Below, in pieces: positions 32,611 to 43,831 of a stretch of 64,000 bases of DNA (positions within the stretch are counted from its first letter, which is position 1; every line of letters begins with the position of its first letter). The stretch is from the NCBI GenBank assembly GCA_023053575.1, contig JAKZAP010000018.1, forward strand, positions 8,432,001 through 8,496,000. Reading direction: 5' to 3'. The stretch comes from Branchinecta lynchi (Eukaryota; Arthropoda; Branchiopoda; Anostraca; Branchinectidae). A program made the position numbers and the translations under genes. The notes beneath the pieces were generated by a model. The model was not told the DNA's origin. It worked only from the letters and a program-made list of their open reading frames with translations, and searched no databases.

Positions 32611-32720
32611 TTCCTTGAAGTTCATTTTCCAGCTTGAGCCTGAACAGGACCCTTGCCAAGAAGGGCCGAAATAGAGCTCTAATAAAATGTAATTGACTTA
32701 TCGGTTTTGCACCGTCAAAT
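32611..32720 (+). mobile_element. Retroelement terminal repeat J, copy 3 (short)
   Basis: Plus-strand copy of the hammerhead-like block: CCTGAACAGGACCC, then AAGGGCCGAAATAGAGCTC and AATAAAATGTAATTGACTTA. The first core block is mutated (CTGAACA), so this copy could not be an active ribozyme. Confidence 0.6.
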
Positions 32721-34104
32721 GTAGTTGGTACTATCTATTTATACGTCTGCTTGTCCAGGGGGGTAGGGGGGTTGTCCAACCAGCATCCAACCTACGTAGG
32801 ACAAGAGTGACAATTCACACTATCGTGCGACATGTGGCAACCCTGGCCACGCTAAAAAGTGCTTATCAACCGTGTGATGAGAGCCATGAAGAACAACGAC
32901 GTGAAGACTGAAAAGAATGTAATGAAGCTAAGCTTATGACCGATCTCGAACAAAAAATAATCCCTGTCACACGAGGATTTGCATAGGTGAAGTTTCACAA
33001 AGATAATCCGTCGCTTAAATTGCAACGTGCTAGGTGATTTATGCAAGGTCTTTAAGATTTTTGTGTGATAGACTGCGCGGCGCATTTTGTCCTGACAGCG
33101 ACATAACACTGAATCATTGGATTTCTTTTCAGAAGCCGATTTGGAATCAAAAGAGTCGCGATTCTTATCGCTTTAAATCCGTGTGAAAGATTTGTGGACA
33201 TCTTCAGGGGGTGCTTTTGCGTTTGGGTAAAAACCTGGGCTGTCATAAAGAGATGGCAGGTAGATTATTGAGATAAAAATCAAAGTTGTTTCTGTCAGAG
33301 ACAAATACTTTAGTATAGCCAGCGATCAGAATAAGTCGATAACATAGTCCATAGTGTAGAACTGAACAAAAGAAAAACGAGAGTTAGCTTTGGTAACGAC
33401 GTGCCAAAAAAAAGAGCTTCGAGTTCACGAGTCAACTGTTATGTAAAATAGAGGAATACTTTCTTAATGTTTTTAACTTTGAACAGTGCCACTTTCCCCC
33501 ACTTGCAATGACTAGCCAAGAACCTAATGCACTATAGGACCAAGCAAGTCCAAAACACGCCAGTGATTCTCAGGAAGAAGGAGTAAACGTGTCCGTAACG
33601 ACTCAAATCCTGAGTCAGCGCAGCTGTGACACCGTTTCTTCCTTTCTTCCGCAGGTACCCGGAGATTCTGCATTGGAAGGGAGAGATAGTCATCAAGAGT
33701 ATTAACGGCTCAGTAGGGGTTTTGGGTCTTAACTTAGCACAAAATTCCACTGTTCAAAGTTAACTAACGTTCGAAGAAGCGAACCTCTACTGTATGTGAC
33801 ATATACATGTAGCATAAACTGCTCAGATGCAAGGACAAGTTGAAAGACAGAACTGGTTGCTCACACTACTGGCAGCACAAGAAATTTGGAGGAGATCTTT
33901 GTTTCTTGCAATCTTATCAGGGAAAACAAATTAAAGTTCCATCAGTAGGCAAAGTGTGGTGCAGTTTCGTCCCTCCACTTGTCTGTCCCATTTGTCCAGA
34001 GCCAATGCTTTCAATTTTTATTTTTTTTCAATTATCTTTTTCTTTCCCAGATGAGACGATACTTTCAGCTTGGTCGATCGTCAAATAAGCGACCACTGAC
34101 TTGC
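32721..34104. other. 1.4-kb region with diverged repeat pieces
   Basis: The block at 32795-32850 (GACAATTCACACTATCGTGC) also occurs at 18660-18695. 33635-33715 is the inverted partner of 10885-10965. No exon recognised. Confidence 0.35.
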
Positions 34105-34330
34105 CGATGAAAAATTATCTCAAAACTAGTAGTATAAAGTTGCAATAAAATGTAGCATGCAGTATGAACTGATGCTACTACATGCTTCTATGTTAAGGGT
34201 ACCGTGTTACTGCATTCTACTACATGTTACTATTAGCAAGACTGGATACTACTTTTTAAGACTGGCCAGTCTGAGGCACATTGAATGATAGTATTCTTTA
34301 CTATTACATATCAATAATGCAAATTTGTCG
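34105..34330 (-). mobile_element. Truncated copy of the CATCCCGATGAAAAATTTGT MITE
   Basis: One terminus is visible as GCCGATGAAAAATT at 34105. The interior (TACTACATGCTTCTA, AGTCTGAGGCACATTGAATG, ATAGTATTCTTTACTATTAC) is the inverse of 836-1145. The far end is replaced by the adjacent hAT MITE. Confidence 0.6.
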
Positions 34331-34335
34331 TACAA

Positions 34336-34480
34336 GTATTATTACCTGCTGGTCGGACAAAAAAGCACAAAAAAGACATGGATCAGAGGGAAAAGCTTAT
34401 AAAAATGATTAATTTTGTATGTTTCGGGGGGGGGGGGGGGGTCAACCCCCTACCCCCCCCCCCCCCTGGATACGGCCTTG
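34336..34480 (-). mobile_element. hAT-type MITE with G/C runs, copy 3 (truncated)
   Basis: Contains the family centre (GGATCAGAGGGAAAAGC) and the right G/C block ending GGATACGGCCTTG, but lacks the CAGGCCCGTATCCAG end on its left. The truncation point is next to the neighbouring MITE remnant. Confidence 0.75.
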
Positions 34481-34758
34481 CCCACCCCTAGCCGTAACTG
34501 GAAAGACTGACGCTTAGGCCGACGCCGAATACCTCGAATTGAAGTCAAGGGAGGATTCCGGCGTCAGGGAAGAAATTAGGATCCATCTTGGCTCCAGGTC
34601 GCGATAATTCGACAAAATTTGTGCCTCAAGGTTATCCACCAGCTTTCGTTGCCAGGAAGGGTTGGACGCAGCAAGTACAAAAGTACAAATGTCTCTGTTT
34701 GTGGGGTAATCCAAGGGATCTTTAAAAAAAATGGTCCTTCTTTGCATATTCACTGGTA

Positions 34759-35088
34759 CAGAGGCGTCGCACGACTGGGGGGGAGGGGGGGACAACCCCT
34801 CCCAGGGCTGTCGGCCAGTCGGTAAAAACTAACCGAGTCGGCGCGAAGCGCCGCGATTTTTCATCAAAACAGTTGATGAAAACAGTCGGTTTTTTTGAAA
34901 ATTGTTCGATTTTTTGTCAAAATACACGGTTTTTCTGAAAATCAGTGGATTTTTTTCAAAACTGTCATTTTTTATTGCTGAAAAGAGTCGTTTTTTTCAG
35001 CAGAAACAGTCGGTAAAAATTACCAGCCAGTAGGTAAATGCTTGGTCCCCCCCCCCCCCTCCAAACGTTTTCGCTAGTGACGGCTCTG
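34759..35088 (+). mobile_element. hAT-type MITE with CAGAGGCGTC ends, 330 bp
   Basis: Ends CAGAGGCGTCGCACGACTGG and, in reverse, CAGAGCCGTCACTAGC. Flanks CACTGGTA (34751-34758) and CACTGCTA (35089-35096) are an 8-bp duplication with one mismatch. Inside are G and C runs near each end, the hairpin GGCGCGAAGCGCC and repeated GTCGGTTTTTTT / GTCGTTTTTTTC blocks. Confidence 0.85.
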
Positions 35089-35223
35089 CACTGCTATACG
35101 GGCCGATAAGGGTAGTACCGCAAAAACAAAAATGCACATATCATTTATTGACCACCGTAGCAAAATGTAGCTAGCAAATGTACGGTACCATAGATACTTT
35201 CGAAAAAATATTGAGAATTTGGA

Positions 35224-35550
35224 CACATTGTCAGAAATTTCGTAACACATAACGCAAGGATGCGCAGTTTCAATATATTACACTCGGGATGTCACCATGT
35301 TGTTATTTTACAAACGTTATTAATTAAACATTTTTTATGACGAGCGTTGCCAGGAAGAGCCGATACCGCCATAATAGTATCTGATGACTTTTCCGATGTC
35401 CCGACAACAAGCAAAAAAGTCAACTTATGTTTTCCGTCGGTGTTTCGGCTCTTCTTGTAGGAATAATATTTCGCGACGCAACGTCTGAAAAATATAACAG
35501 CTAAGTGTTATCTGTTGAAACTGCGAATCTTTGTGTTATGTGTTGCAGTG
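35224..35550 (+). mobile_element. Foldback MITE D, copy 3
   Basis: Begins CACATTGTCAGAAATTTCG, continues GCAAGGATGCGCAGTTTCAA, and has the inverted counterpart (GTTGAAACTGCGAATCTTTG) near the right end. Central GCCAGGAAGAGCCGA is mirrored by TCGGCTCTTC. Confidence 0.6.
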
Positions 35551-35655
35551 ATAAGCAATGACAAACAAACACCACTAATAACAACTAAACGAGCGGACAA
35601 AATACGGCACAAATGAATTTATACACATTACATTACAAAAGACCGACGGCCAATA

Positions 35656-35940
35656 CACTGTAAAAAAAAATCTTGCAGTATTTGCTACCGGAAGTACTAA
35701 TCTTGGCCCTACTAATCTGCTACTACTAATCTTGGCCCTTAAAAAAATAATCTTTTCTCTAATTCGGATTAATCTTATCTCAGTAGAGATAAGATTAATC
35801 TTATCTCTACTGAGATCTTGGTAGAGATAAGGGATTAATCTTATCTCAGGGATTAATCTTATCTCAGTAGAGATAAGATTATCCCAGTAACAAATACTGC
35901 AGTTAACTTTAATCCTTACTCGGAGAAACTTTTTACAGTG
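35656..35940 (+). mobile_element. Tc1/mariner-type MITE G, copy 1 (285 bp)
   Basis: Starts CACTGTAAAAA and ends TTTTTACAGTG, with TA on both sides (35654-35655 and 35941-35942). Subterminal GCAGTATTTGCTAC is mirrored by GTAACAAATACTGC. The interior is an array of GATTAATCTTATCTC and its inverse, longer than in the other two copies. TA duplication is the Tc1/mariner signature. Confidence 0.9.
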
Positions 35941-35942
35941 TA

Positions 35943-37264
35943 CCTTAGAAGCAAAACCGTCTTTCAGACTATCCCCCGCAAACGTGCCAGAAACCTGAAT
36001 ACCTTTGTTTTACCAGTTCGCTCGCATTTCTGTCAACCCCGCAAACTCGATACCCCTTCGTAATGGTCTCATACGTGCCCGAACCTGAATGAGTTCTGTT
36101 CAATCGCTAATACCGACTATTGATTTTGCCTATGCCATTACCTTCCACATACCAAAGGACAGGTAAGTATGCCATAAAAGCGAAGGCGTTTCGGTCCTCA
36201 CTGTAGACTGCTTGACGCTCCCTCAGTGGGGCGCTAGATTTAACGCCGCCGATGTTAAGCCCCATTTACCGGGTCGTGAGAAAACTTGCATTGAATGTCA
36301 CCCTTGTGAAGAAGTATGCGCTATGAAAAGATTCCGGAAGATACCTGGTGTTCAGTTTTGCGCTTTGCCTTTCGGTGGTATAAAAAAGGGACAATCGGGA
36401 TTAAGAGGATGATAATAATGGGAATGAACGACAAGGGAATGTGCGGTCGATGGACAAAGTAACTGAAATAGGCCATCTTGTAGTATAAATCGAGGCAGAG
36501 TATGACCACTTTTAAGGCAACTCAAATGCTTTGCAGAAGTAGGGACGTCCGTTGGGAGGTCTGTCATATGTTCATTTACTCGTGGAAAGTGAACAGGGAA
36601 CTCAGAGACGTTTTGTCGCTATTTGCAAGTGTCTAACCCCTTTGCTCTCCACCCAAACACCGTTCGACTACCCTTAGATTCTTAATTTCCTTCCGTAAAC
36701 ACAATGAATCACAAGTGAATAATTAGCAATTCATATCTTATAGTTTTGAATATCGGAAAGCAATAATTTCATCATTACGAGTATTTTGAATGTCTCTTTC
36801 ATTTTTATTTGAGTTCTTGCTTGAGACGTGTAGGTGTAGGACAAGAATATTTCATGACTGGTGTAATATTAACTATTAGCCATGAGTCATGCAGAAATAG
36901 AAGATTTAGGAGCAGTCCGATCAAGTTTATTAACCCTTCCTTCCGTAAAACTTTCCCTCCCTTGATCCCCCCACTTCACCGCATTCACACATGTAGTGAC
37001 TTGGGGCAGCTAAGGAGAGAAGTTTTTGGTAAGGAGGTTCTGCAAGGGGGGTCTCTGAAAGATTTTAGGGGTTTTAAGTTTTCCAAGAGTTGCGTCGGTT
37101 GGGTAGACTTCTGAAGGTTGCCATGGAGTACCGTTGACGTTTTATTGTAGGTTGATGTTGTGGTATAGATACCGAATAGGTATAGTTTGTTTGATAGTTA
37201 TTTAGTTATAAGAATTATCAGTTGATGTCTTGACTATTTGGACTGGTACATTGCAGTTGGTGTA
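35943..37264. other. 1.3-kb region without a supported gene
   Basis: A 66-codon frame at 36212-36412 has four closely spaced cysteines followed by KRFRK and another cysteine, faintly like the C-terminal zinc segment of piggyBac transposases, but too short and poor to call. Nothing else recognised. Confidence 0.3.
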
Positions 37265-39292
37265 TTTTTATGGCACTTGCCCTTCGGCCAAGTGCCATAT
37301 AGTGATTGTAATTTCTGTCCGTCAGTCGGTCTGTCGGTCCCGGTTTTGCTAGTTCGGGCACTTCCAGATAAGCCAGGACGATGAAACTTGGCAGGCATAT
37401 CAGGGACCGGACCAGATTAAATTAGAAATAGTCGCTTCCCCGATCCGATCATCTGGAGGGGAGTGGATGGAGGGGGAATCCGGAAAAATTAGAAAAAATG
37501 AGATATTTTTAGCTTACGAACGGGTGATCGGATCCTAATGAAACTTGATACATGGAAGGAACTCATGTCTCAGACCCTCCATTTTAAATCCAGACCGGAT
37601 CCGGTGACGTTGGAGGGAGTTGGAGGGGGAAATCGGAAATCTTGGAAAACACCTAGAGTGGAGAGATCCGGATGAAACTTGGTGGAAAGTACAAGCACAA
37701 GTCCTAGATACGTGACTGGTATAACCGGAACGAATCCGCTCACTTTGGGGGAGTTGGGGGGGGGAGAAGTCCGAATTTCTAGTGATCCCACGAGTTCGGT
37801 GCTTCCTGATGTGCTGGGACGATGAAAATTGGCAGGCATGGCAGATACCCGACCACATTAAGTAGAAAATAATCACTCCCCCGATCCGACCATCTGGGAG
37901 GGGGAACCCAAAATTTGAGGTATTTTTCTGCGAACGAGTGATCGGATCTTGATGAAAGTTGATATTTAGGTTGACCTCGTGCCTCAGACGTGCCACTTTA
38001 AATCCGGACCGGATCCGATGACATTGGGGGGAGTTGGACGAGGGAACCGGAAATCTTGAGAAACGCTTAGAACGAAGGGATCGGGATGAAACTTGGGGGG
38101 AAGAACAAGCACAAGTCCTAGATACGTCATTGACATAAACGGACCGGATCGGGGCACTGTGGGGGAGTTGGCGTAGGGTCTGGACTTCTAGTGATCCGCG
38201 AGTTCGGCATACTTCCTGATGTGCTAGGGCGATGAAACTTGGCAGGTATGTCAGGGATGCGAACAGATTGACTTGAGAACAGCCGTTTCCCGATCCGACT
38301 ATCGTGGGGGGAGTGGATGGATGGGGAGTCAGGAATCTAGTGGCGTGCATAACTTTTGAACGGGTGATCGGATTTGAATGAAACTTGTCTGGTGAGCTAT
38401 CGCCTCGGACGTTCAGTGTCAAGTCCGGGTCGGGTCCGATACCTGTGGGGATGGAGGGGGGGGGGGGGGGGGAACTCAAGAAACACTAAAAGCTGAGGGA
38501 TTGGGACGGAACTTAATGGAGAGAATAAGCATTAGGCCTAGATGAAATTGACAGAGCCGGATGGTTTCGGGGCTCTGTGGGGGGAGTTGGAGGGTGTTTC
38601 TTGGAATTCCGGTAGTCGTGAGTTAGAATAGTTCCAGATCTAAAAATACAACGAGACTTGGCAGGCATATTAGCGACCCGAATTAATTGACTTCAGAACC
38701 TGACACAACATACCCCCGGAAACTTCCGTTCCTAGATCCGAGCATAAGAGAAGAGAAATACGGAAATTGACTTCGATAAATTGCGAACGAGAGGTCTGAT
38801 TCGAGTGAAACTTAATGGATGATACGAATCGATGGCCTCGACATATAAAGCCTATATGCGACCACGGTTGGGGGGGGGGGGGGGGGATTTTGACATGCAC
38901 ACAAACCAAACGGATCGACCGAATGCGATGCAAGTTCGACAGTGCCGAGTTTATGCGGCCTAGATTTGTTATTTGGCGTACGGGCCGGATTCGGCCAAGG
39001 TAGGGGAGGGGGGAACTGGAAACTTGCAGATAGGCTATGCTCCAATTTCAGTAAAACTTGATGGACGGGAACAGGGAGTTTGAAACTTGAAACTTTGAAG
39101 CTCGCATAGGGGTCAAATGAGTGCATCAGTTTAAAAGAAACATTGAACATAGAAGGAGCATATAACCTAGATAACATATTTTGGGGACCGAACCGGATCC
39201 GACAACGGTGGGGGGGGGGGGGGGGGGGGGGGCTGAAATTTTTCAAAAATGATCAGATTCGAGTGAAACTTGATAGATGGTATAAAAGAAGA
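37265..39292 (+). mobile_element. Family B composite repeat, copy B2
   Basis: Starts TTTTTATGGCACTTGCCCTT, with the inverted AAGTGCCAT directly after, then TCTGTCCGTCAGTCGGTC and GATGAAACTTGG. Further GATGAAACTTG motifs occur at about 37539, 37672, 37821, 37952, 38085, 38231 and 38378, giving steps of 131-159 bp. The 3' end is missing; the array stops against a LINE fragment at about 39293. G runs (for example 38457-38472 and 39210-39231) have expanded. Confidence 0.75.
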
Positions 39293-39369
39293 TGATTGAG
39301 AAGAACAACTGAGTCGAACCGTCAATGAAAATTGAAAAGTATGTTAAAATTCTTGGCTTCGTTCTGGAT
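39293..39369 (+). pseudogene. LINE reverse-transcriptase fragment, left part
   Basis: The plus frame from 39324 reads MKIEKYVKILGFVLDDRI, matching the conserved K-I/Y-L-G-V-x-L-D-D/x-x-L segment near the end of reverse transcriptase in LINEs such as Jockey, CR1 and L2. It is interrupted by an inverted second LINE and appears to resume at about 39756. Confidence 0.65.
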
Positions 39370-39755
39370 GATAGAATAGAATAGAACAGAATTTATTCCA
39401 CAAAAAGCCTGAGGCCATGGCAAAAATGGTTACAAAAAAAGAGAGCACTTGAACGAAATAATAGAACTAAACTAAAGGAAATTCTCTCTGTGGGCTAAAG
39501 CTATTTTTAGGAGCCTTACCAGCCTCTTCAAATCTTGAAAACACTTACTTCCAATAACGCTCATCATCCATACTTCATCATTTATTGTTGTTACATTCCC
39601 AAAAATCTCAACCCGCAGGTCACCTAGCTCACGGCATTCACACATCAGATGTAACAAATTCTCATTCTCGCTACCACACATAGGGCAAAAGTAGGGACCA
39701 GTACGTCCTAATTTATTCTCCAAATGTTTAGGGGATAACCTACAATGGGAAATCT
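39370..39755 (-). mobile_element. 5'-truncated LINE 3' end inserted in reverse
   Basis: The minus frame encodes about 95 residues ending at 39472, with C-P-M-C ... H-L-M-C-E-C (a CCHC knuckle like the C-terminal one of I-, R1- and LOA-type LINEs, commonly C-P-x-C ... E-T-x-E-H-x-x-x-x-C). A short 3' UTR follows with AATAAA and a tail of TTCTA repeats (39366-39385 read in reverse). Length and tail fit a typical 5'-truncated LINE copy. Confidence 0.75.
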
Positions 39756-39989
39756 GAACTGGAAAAAATAGTGCAAGAACGCTGTGCAACCCTTCATTCC
39801 TTTACAGACCTGAAACGGTTTGGGGTTCCACGCCATGAACTAGTCATACGTTACAAAACTTATGTCAGGTCCATTTCAGAGTACGGCTGGCAAATATGGC
39901 ATGCGGGGTCAAATATAAGACTCATGATGCCAAAATCGAGCTGCAAAAGAGCCGGTAGAATAATACTTGGCGACAATTACTCATCCTAG
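39756..39989 (+). pseudogene. LINE reverse-transcriptase fragment, right part
   Basis: The plus frame reads LKRFGVPRHELVIRYKTYVR then SISEYGWQIWHAG, and later KRAGRIILGD. This matches the segment after the RT fingers/palm in Jockey/CR1/L2 LINEs (L-K-R-A-G-V-P ... Y-x-x-x-V-R-S/P-x-L-E-Y-A-x-x-x-W-H ... Q-K-R-A-x-R-I-I-x-G). It continues the piece at 39293-39369, with about 30 residues missing around the insertion. Defective. Confidence 0.8.
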
Positions 39990-40024
39990 AACGAAAGCCC
40001 TCAAATCCTCGGCACAAAAATAAG

Positions 40025-41196
40025 AGCTACGAGCTCATATGGCACTTGTTACGAGTAGGTGGTACAAGAAGGTAGAAGAGAACTTCACAAAACAGCCCGC
40101 CATCCAAAAATGCGGTTCGGACCTAGAATTAGATATCTAGTTTCCCTCCAAGTCAGAAAATTTTCGACATCACCTCCAAGCCATCGCCAACCTTCCAAGT
40201 TTAAACTCAAGAAATCCACTCGCTATGTCCGAGACGTGCTCAAGATTCCCGGTACCCCCTTCCAACTCCCCACATACCGCGGCCGAATCTGGTCAGGACT
40301 CCTAACTGGATCATCTGAGGCATTTTCTCTTACCACCTATATTTCACTCGAATTTGGGCATTTTGGGGGAACTTCCGGTACCCCCCCCCCCCCCCAGCGT
40401 GGTCGGATCCGGTTCGATCCTTAAAATATGTCATCTAAGTCATATGATCTCTGTACCATCCAAGTTTCATTCAAATCAGTTTAATTGTTTGAACCTTACG
40501 TGAGCCACAAAATTTCCGGGACTCCCCTTCAAGCTCCGCCCACCGTGGTTGAATACGACTCGAAAACATAAATGTTGCATCTCTGACTTATACTCTTCCC
40601 GTCCTTCAAGTTTGAGTGGAATCGGAGCAGATCCTATCTGCAAATATCCGAGTCCCGCTCGCCCCCCCCCCCCCCCACCTTGGCTGGATCCTGTCCGGAC
40701 ACCAGATTTGATGGAGGGGGAAGGGCAAAATGTCGGCCTCTTTCTGTTTAATTTGAATTCGGCGCACTTTCTTGACGCGAAGAACGGCGATCAGAAGAAC
40801 TAGCGCCAATAAATACTCTGTGGTCGGGACAGGCGCCGAATAGTCTCCACCGCCGCTACTTGAGAATCGAGAAAAAAAACTGCGTCCCATGATTCAAGTC
40901 TTCTCAATTCTTCCTTTGTTTATACTTGCTGTTCGTCAGTTAAATACCTCATTTTCCCCATTTTGTCTGGATTCCCGCTCCCTCCATTCCCCCCCCCCCC
41001 CCCCCCAGATGGTCGGTTCGGGGAAGTGACTATTTCTAATTTAATCTGGTCCGGTCCTTGATATACCTGCCAAGTTTCATCGTCCTAGCTTATCTGGAAG
41101 TGCCCGGACTAGCAAAACCGGGACAGACAGACCGACTGACGGACAGAAATTGCGATCGCCATATGACACTTGGCCGAAGGGCAAGGGCCATAAAAA
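40025..41196 (-). mobile_element. Family B composite repeat, copy B3 (short)
   Basis: Inverse orientation: the right-end sequence CATATGGCACTTGTTACGAG is at 40035 and the left end (GACACTTGGCCGAAGGGCAA then GGGCCATAAAAA) is at 41165-41196. The head has GACAGACAGACCGACTGACG. Only a few array units remain. C runs at 40380-40395, 40663-40677 and 40990-41006. Confidence 0.75.
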
Positions 41197-42007
41197 CTGT
41201 CCGAAAGAGGACATAATCATCTCATGCGTTTTGGCCACCAGATTTTGAATTCTGGACAATCGATAGACCTTGATGAGCTGATCAAAGTATCTGCCATTCG
41301 TTTTTTGAACAAAATTCCTTCATGAGATACAATAGTTTGAAAGTTTAGAGGGGTTGACAACTTCAGTAGTAAGGTACACACTGAAACCAAAAATAGGCCG
41401 ACTCTAATAGTGAGACATGCAGGGAACTTCATGAGCAACAGTTGGCTGTTAGACCAAATCATCTTCAGTGATGAGGGGTCTGCAAGTTTTGCTAGTTGGT
41501 GTACCTATTAAATCCTATGATTTGTTTCGGGTGTATTTGATGGTAAGAACAATTCAGTACCATGTCTATCACGGACACGGGGAGAGGGACATGTAAGTAA
41601 GAATCGGGTCTCAGAAGGTGGCATGAGGGGTTATAACTTCTGCAAACTAGTGCACGTTTTATTTGGTCTATATATATCTGAGGGTAAGAAAATTAGTCTC
41701 TTGGTCCATCACTGTAACTAAGTATTTACACAACGGGTACAAATTGTAATGTAACACGATAACGTAGTTTCCCAATAACTAGTACAGTGGCATTTGTGGT
41801 ATTTTGATCTTGAAAAGTTACGGATATCTGTATCATACGAAGTAGGTTATATAAATAAGTAAGTAATTTATTTCTGACTCGCCATTTGAAAAGCGGAGAA
41901 TGTAATACTCCTTATAATGAGTTTTCACCGATCACGATATCTACGACTGAAAAGGATAAAGTTACACTGTCTGCAAAGTCAATTTAGTCCCTTTTTCCGA
42001 CATTCTG
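41197..42007. other. Unannotated 0.8-kb stretch
   Basis: No gene or repeat supported. Confidence 0.3.
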
Positions 42008-42655
42008 TTTTTGGGATCCCAAAACGTAAGTGGGATTCCTATGACATCGCAAAAGTTGTCTGTAAGCACGATAACTCTCGAAGGGAATGAGATATTTTGA
42101 TGAAACTTGGTGTGAGGATTCGTTGGGTCGTCGGACCAGTCAAGTTCGTAAATGGGCTTTGTACCATTTAGGGGTGGGGGAGGGGGTTCAAATTAATGGG
42201 CAAACAAAATATTTTGAAACAGCTAGTGTGATAGTCGATTATGGGGTAATAAGACGTGCTGAACACGACGGTGAAAACCATTTTGTTCTCGGACAAGTAG
42301 TTCGCCCGGAATCCGGCCAAAACCGGAAAGTTTGTTAAAAGTAAAAGTTTTATTTGAAGTTGATTGGATGTTCGATTTAGGGGTAGGAAGACCTGCTGAA
42401 GACGATGGTCAAAGCGATTTTCTCGACGGACAATTTGTTCGCCCGGAATCTCGCCAAAACCGGAAAATTGTTTTTGTAGTTGATTAGATAACCGATTTAG
42501 GGGTAAGAAGAGATGATGAATCCATGTGTGACAATCATATTGTACCCGGACATATAGTTCGACCGGATTCCGGCTGGAGTCGGAAAATTTGTTATAAGTT
42601 AGATTTTTATTTGAAGTTGATTAGATGTTCATTATTGGGGAAAGAAGATACCCTG
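42008..42655 (+). mobile_element. Family A composite repeat, copy A7 (right end missing)
   Basis: Starts TTTTTGGGATCCCAAAACG and has the usual head without the GTCC microsatellite, then three to four array units. It breaks off at GAAAGAAGATACCCTG (42655). Confidence 0.75.
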
Positions 42656-42728
42656 TGGTATGGGGTGTATATTTATGAGTGGTGAGTGCGAACCCCTTCA
42701 CCTGGATACGAGCCTGGGTTCTCAGAAC

Positions 42729-42976
42729 CCCAGATCCGGGTGACAGGGCTCGCTAATTAATCCTATATGTGTGTGTAGTATATGTGTCTTTGTATGTAAG
42801 CATCATTTTGTAAATGAGAAAATATAGTCGTCTGGTAGCTGAAGTCGGAACCCCAGACCCGGGTGACAGGAGCTCGCTAATTAATCCTATATGTGTGTGT
42901 AGTATATGTGTCTTTGTATGTAAGCATCATTTTGTAGATGAGAAAATATAGTCGTCTGGTAGCTGAAGTCGAAGAT
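42729..42976 (+). repeat. Recent tandem duplication, 124-bp unit
   Basis: Two nearly identical units (42729-42852 and 42853-42976) with CGCTAATTAATCCTATATG, GTGTGTGTAGTATATG and GTCGTCTGGTAGCTGAAGTC. They differ at only a few bases, so the duplication is recent. It lies between two oppositely oriented, incomplete A copies. Confidence 0.85.
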
Positions 42977-42987
42977 ACAACCAGAAG

Positions 42988-43582
42988 GAGCGAATTCCGG
43001 GCGAACTAGGGGAAGGAAATTGTTTTCACAGAAGTGTTCAGCATGTTTTCTTACCCTTAAAGTGAACATCTAATCAACTCAAAATAAAACTTTCACTTTT
43101 AACAAACTTTCCGGTTTTGGCCGGATTCCGGGCGAACTACGTATCCCGCAAAAAATGGTTTTCACTGTCGAGTTCCGCATATTTCCATACCCCTAACTCG
43201 AACATCTAGTCAACTTCAAATGAAACTTTTACTTTTAACAGACTTTCCGGTTTTGGCCGGATTCCGGGCGAACTTCTTGTCCGGTGACAAAATGGTTTTC
43301 ACCATCGTGTTCAGCATGTTTTCTTACCATATAATCGACTATCACATTATCCGTTTAAAAATATTTCATTTGCCCCTTAATTTAAACACCCTCCCCCACC
43401 CCTTAATGTAGGGCTACAGAGCCCATCTACGAACTTGACCTTACTCTTGACCCAAATAATCCTCACACCAAGTTTCATCAACATATTTCATTCCCTTCGA
43501 GTTATAGTGCGCACAGACGGACAGACGGACAACTTTTGGGATGTCATAGGTATCCCTCCACTTACGTTTTGAGATCCCAAAA
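42988..43582 (-). mobile_element. Family A composite repeat, copy A8 (right end missing)
   Basis: Minus orientation with the left end at 43582 (TTTTTGGGATCTC). Three array units and the head are present; the CTTGTT end is absent. With A7 it makes a pair joined tail to tail across about 330 bp. Confidence 0.75.
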
Positions 43583-43831
43583 ACAGAAGGTTGCCATAAT
43601 TTCTGCTAAGTATTTAATTTGAAAATTTCCACAATGCTGTTGTATCTGATGCTTTCAGCTGCCGAAGAAACTGTTGTGTTGGCCATAGCCTTGGAAAGAA
43701 GGTTGAATCGAAAATTTGTTTTATTTCTCATTCAGACTTTCAAGACTACATGAAAAGTGGAAAACTTCGAAGTTGGAAGCCACATAGGGAAGCTCGAGGA
43801 AAACACTGGTCCTCCTGTACAGCGATCTTAT

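Noticed and set aside
36212..36412. Cysteine-rich 66-codon frame resembling a piggyBac C-terminal zinc segment
   Set aside because: Cysteine spacing is only loosely like the family, no catalytic domain precedes it, and no TTAA-flanked ends were found.
37535..38479. 314-codon open frame on the minus strand
   Set aside because: It runs through family B array units, is proline- and serine-rich from the repeat, and the same units are broken in other copies. The steps between units vary from 131 to 159 bp, so the frame is not kept.
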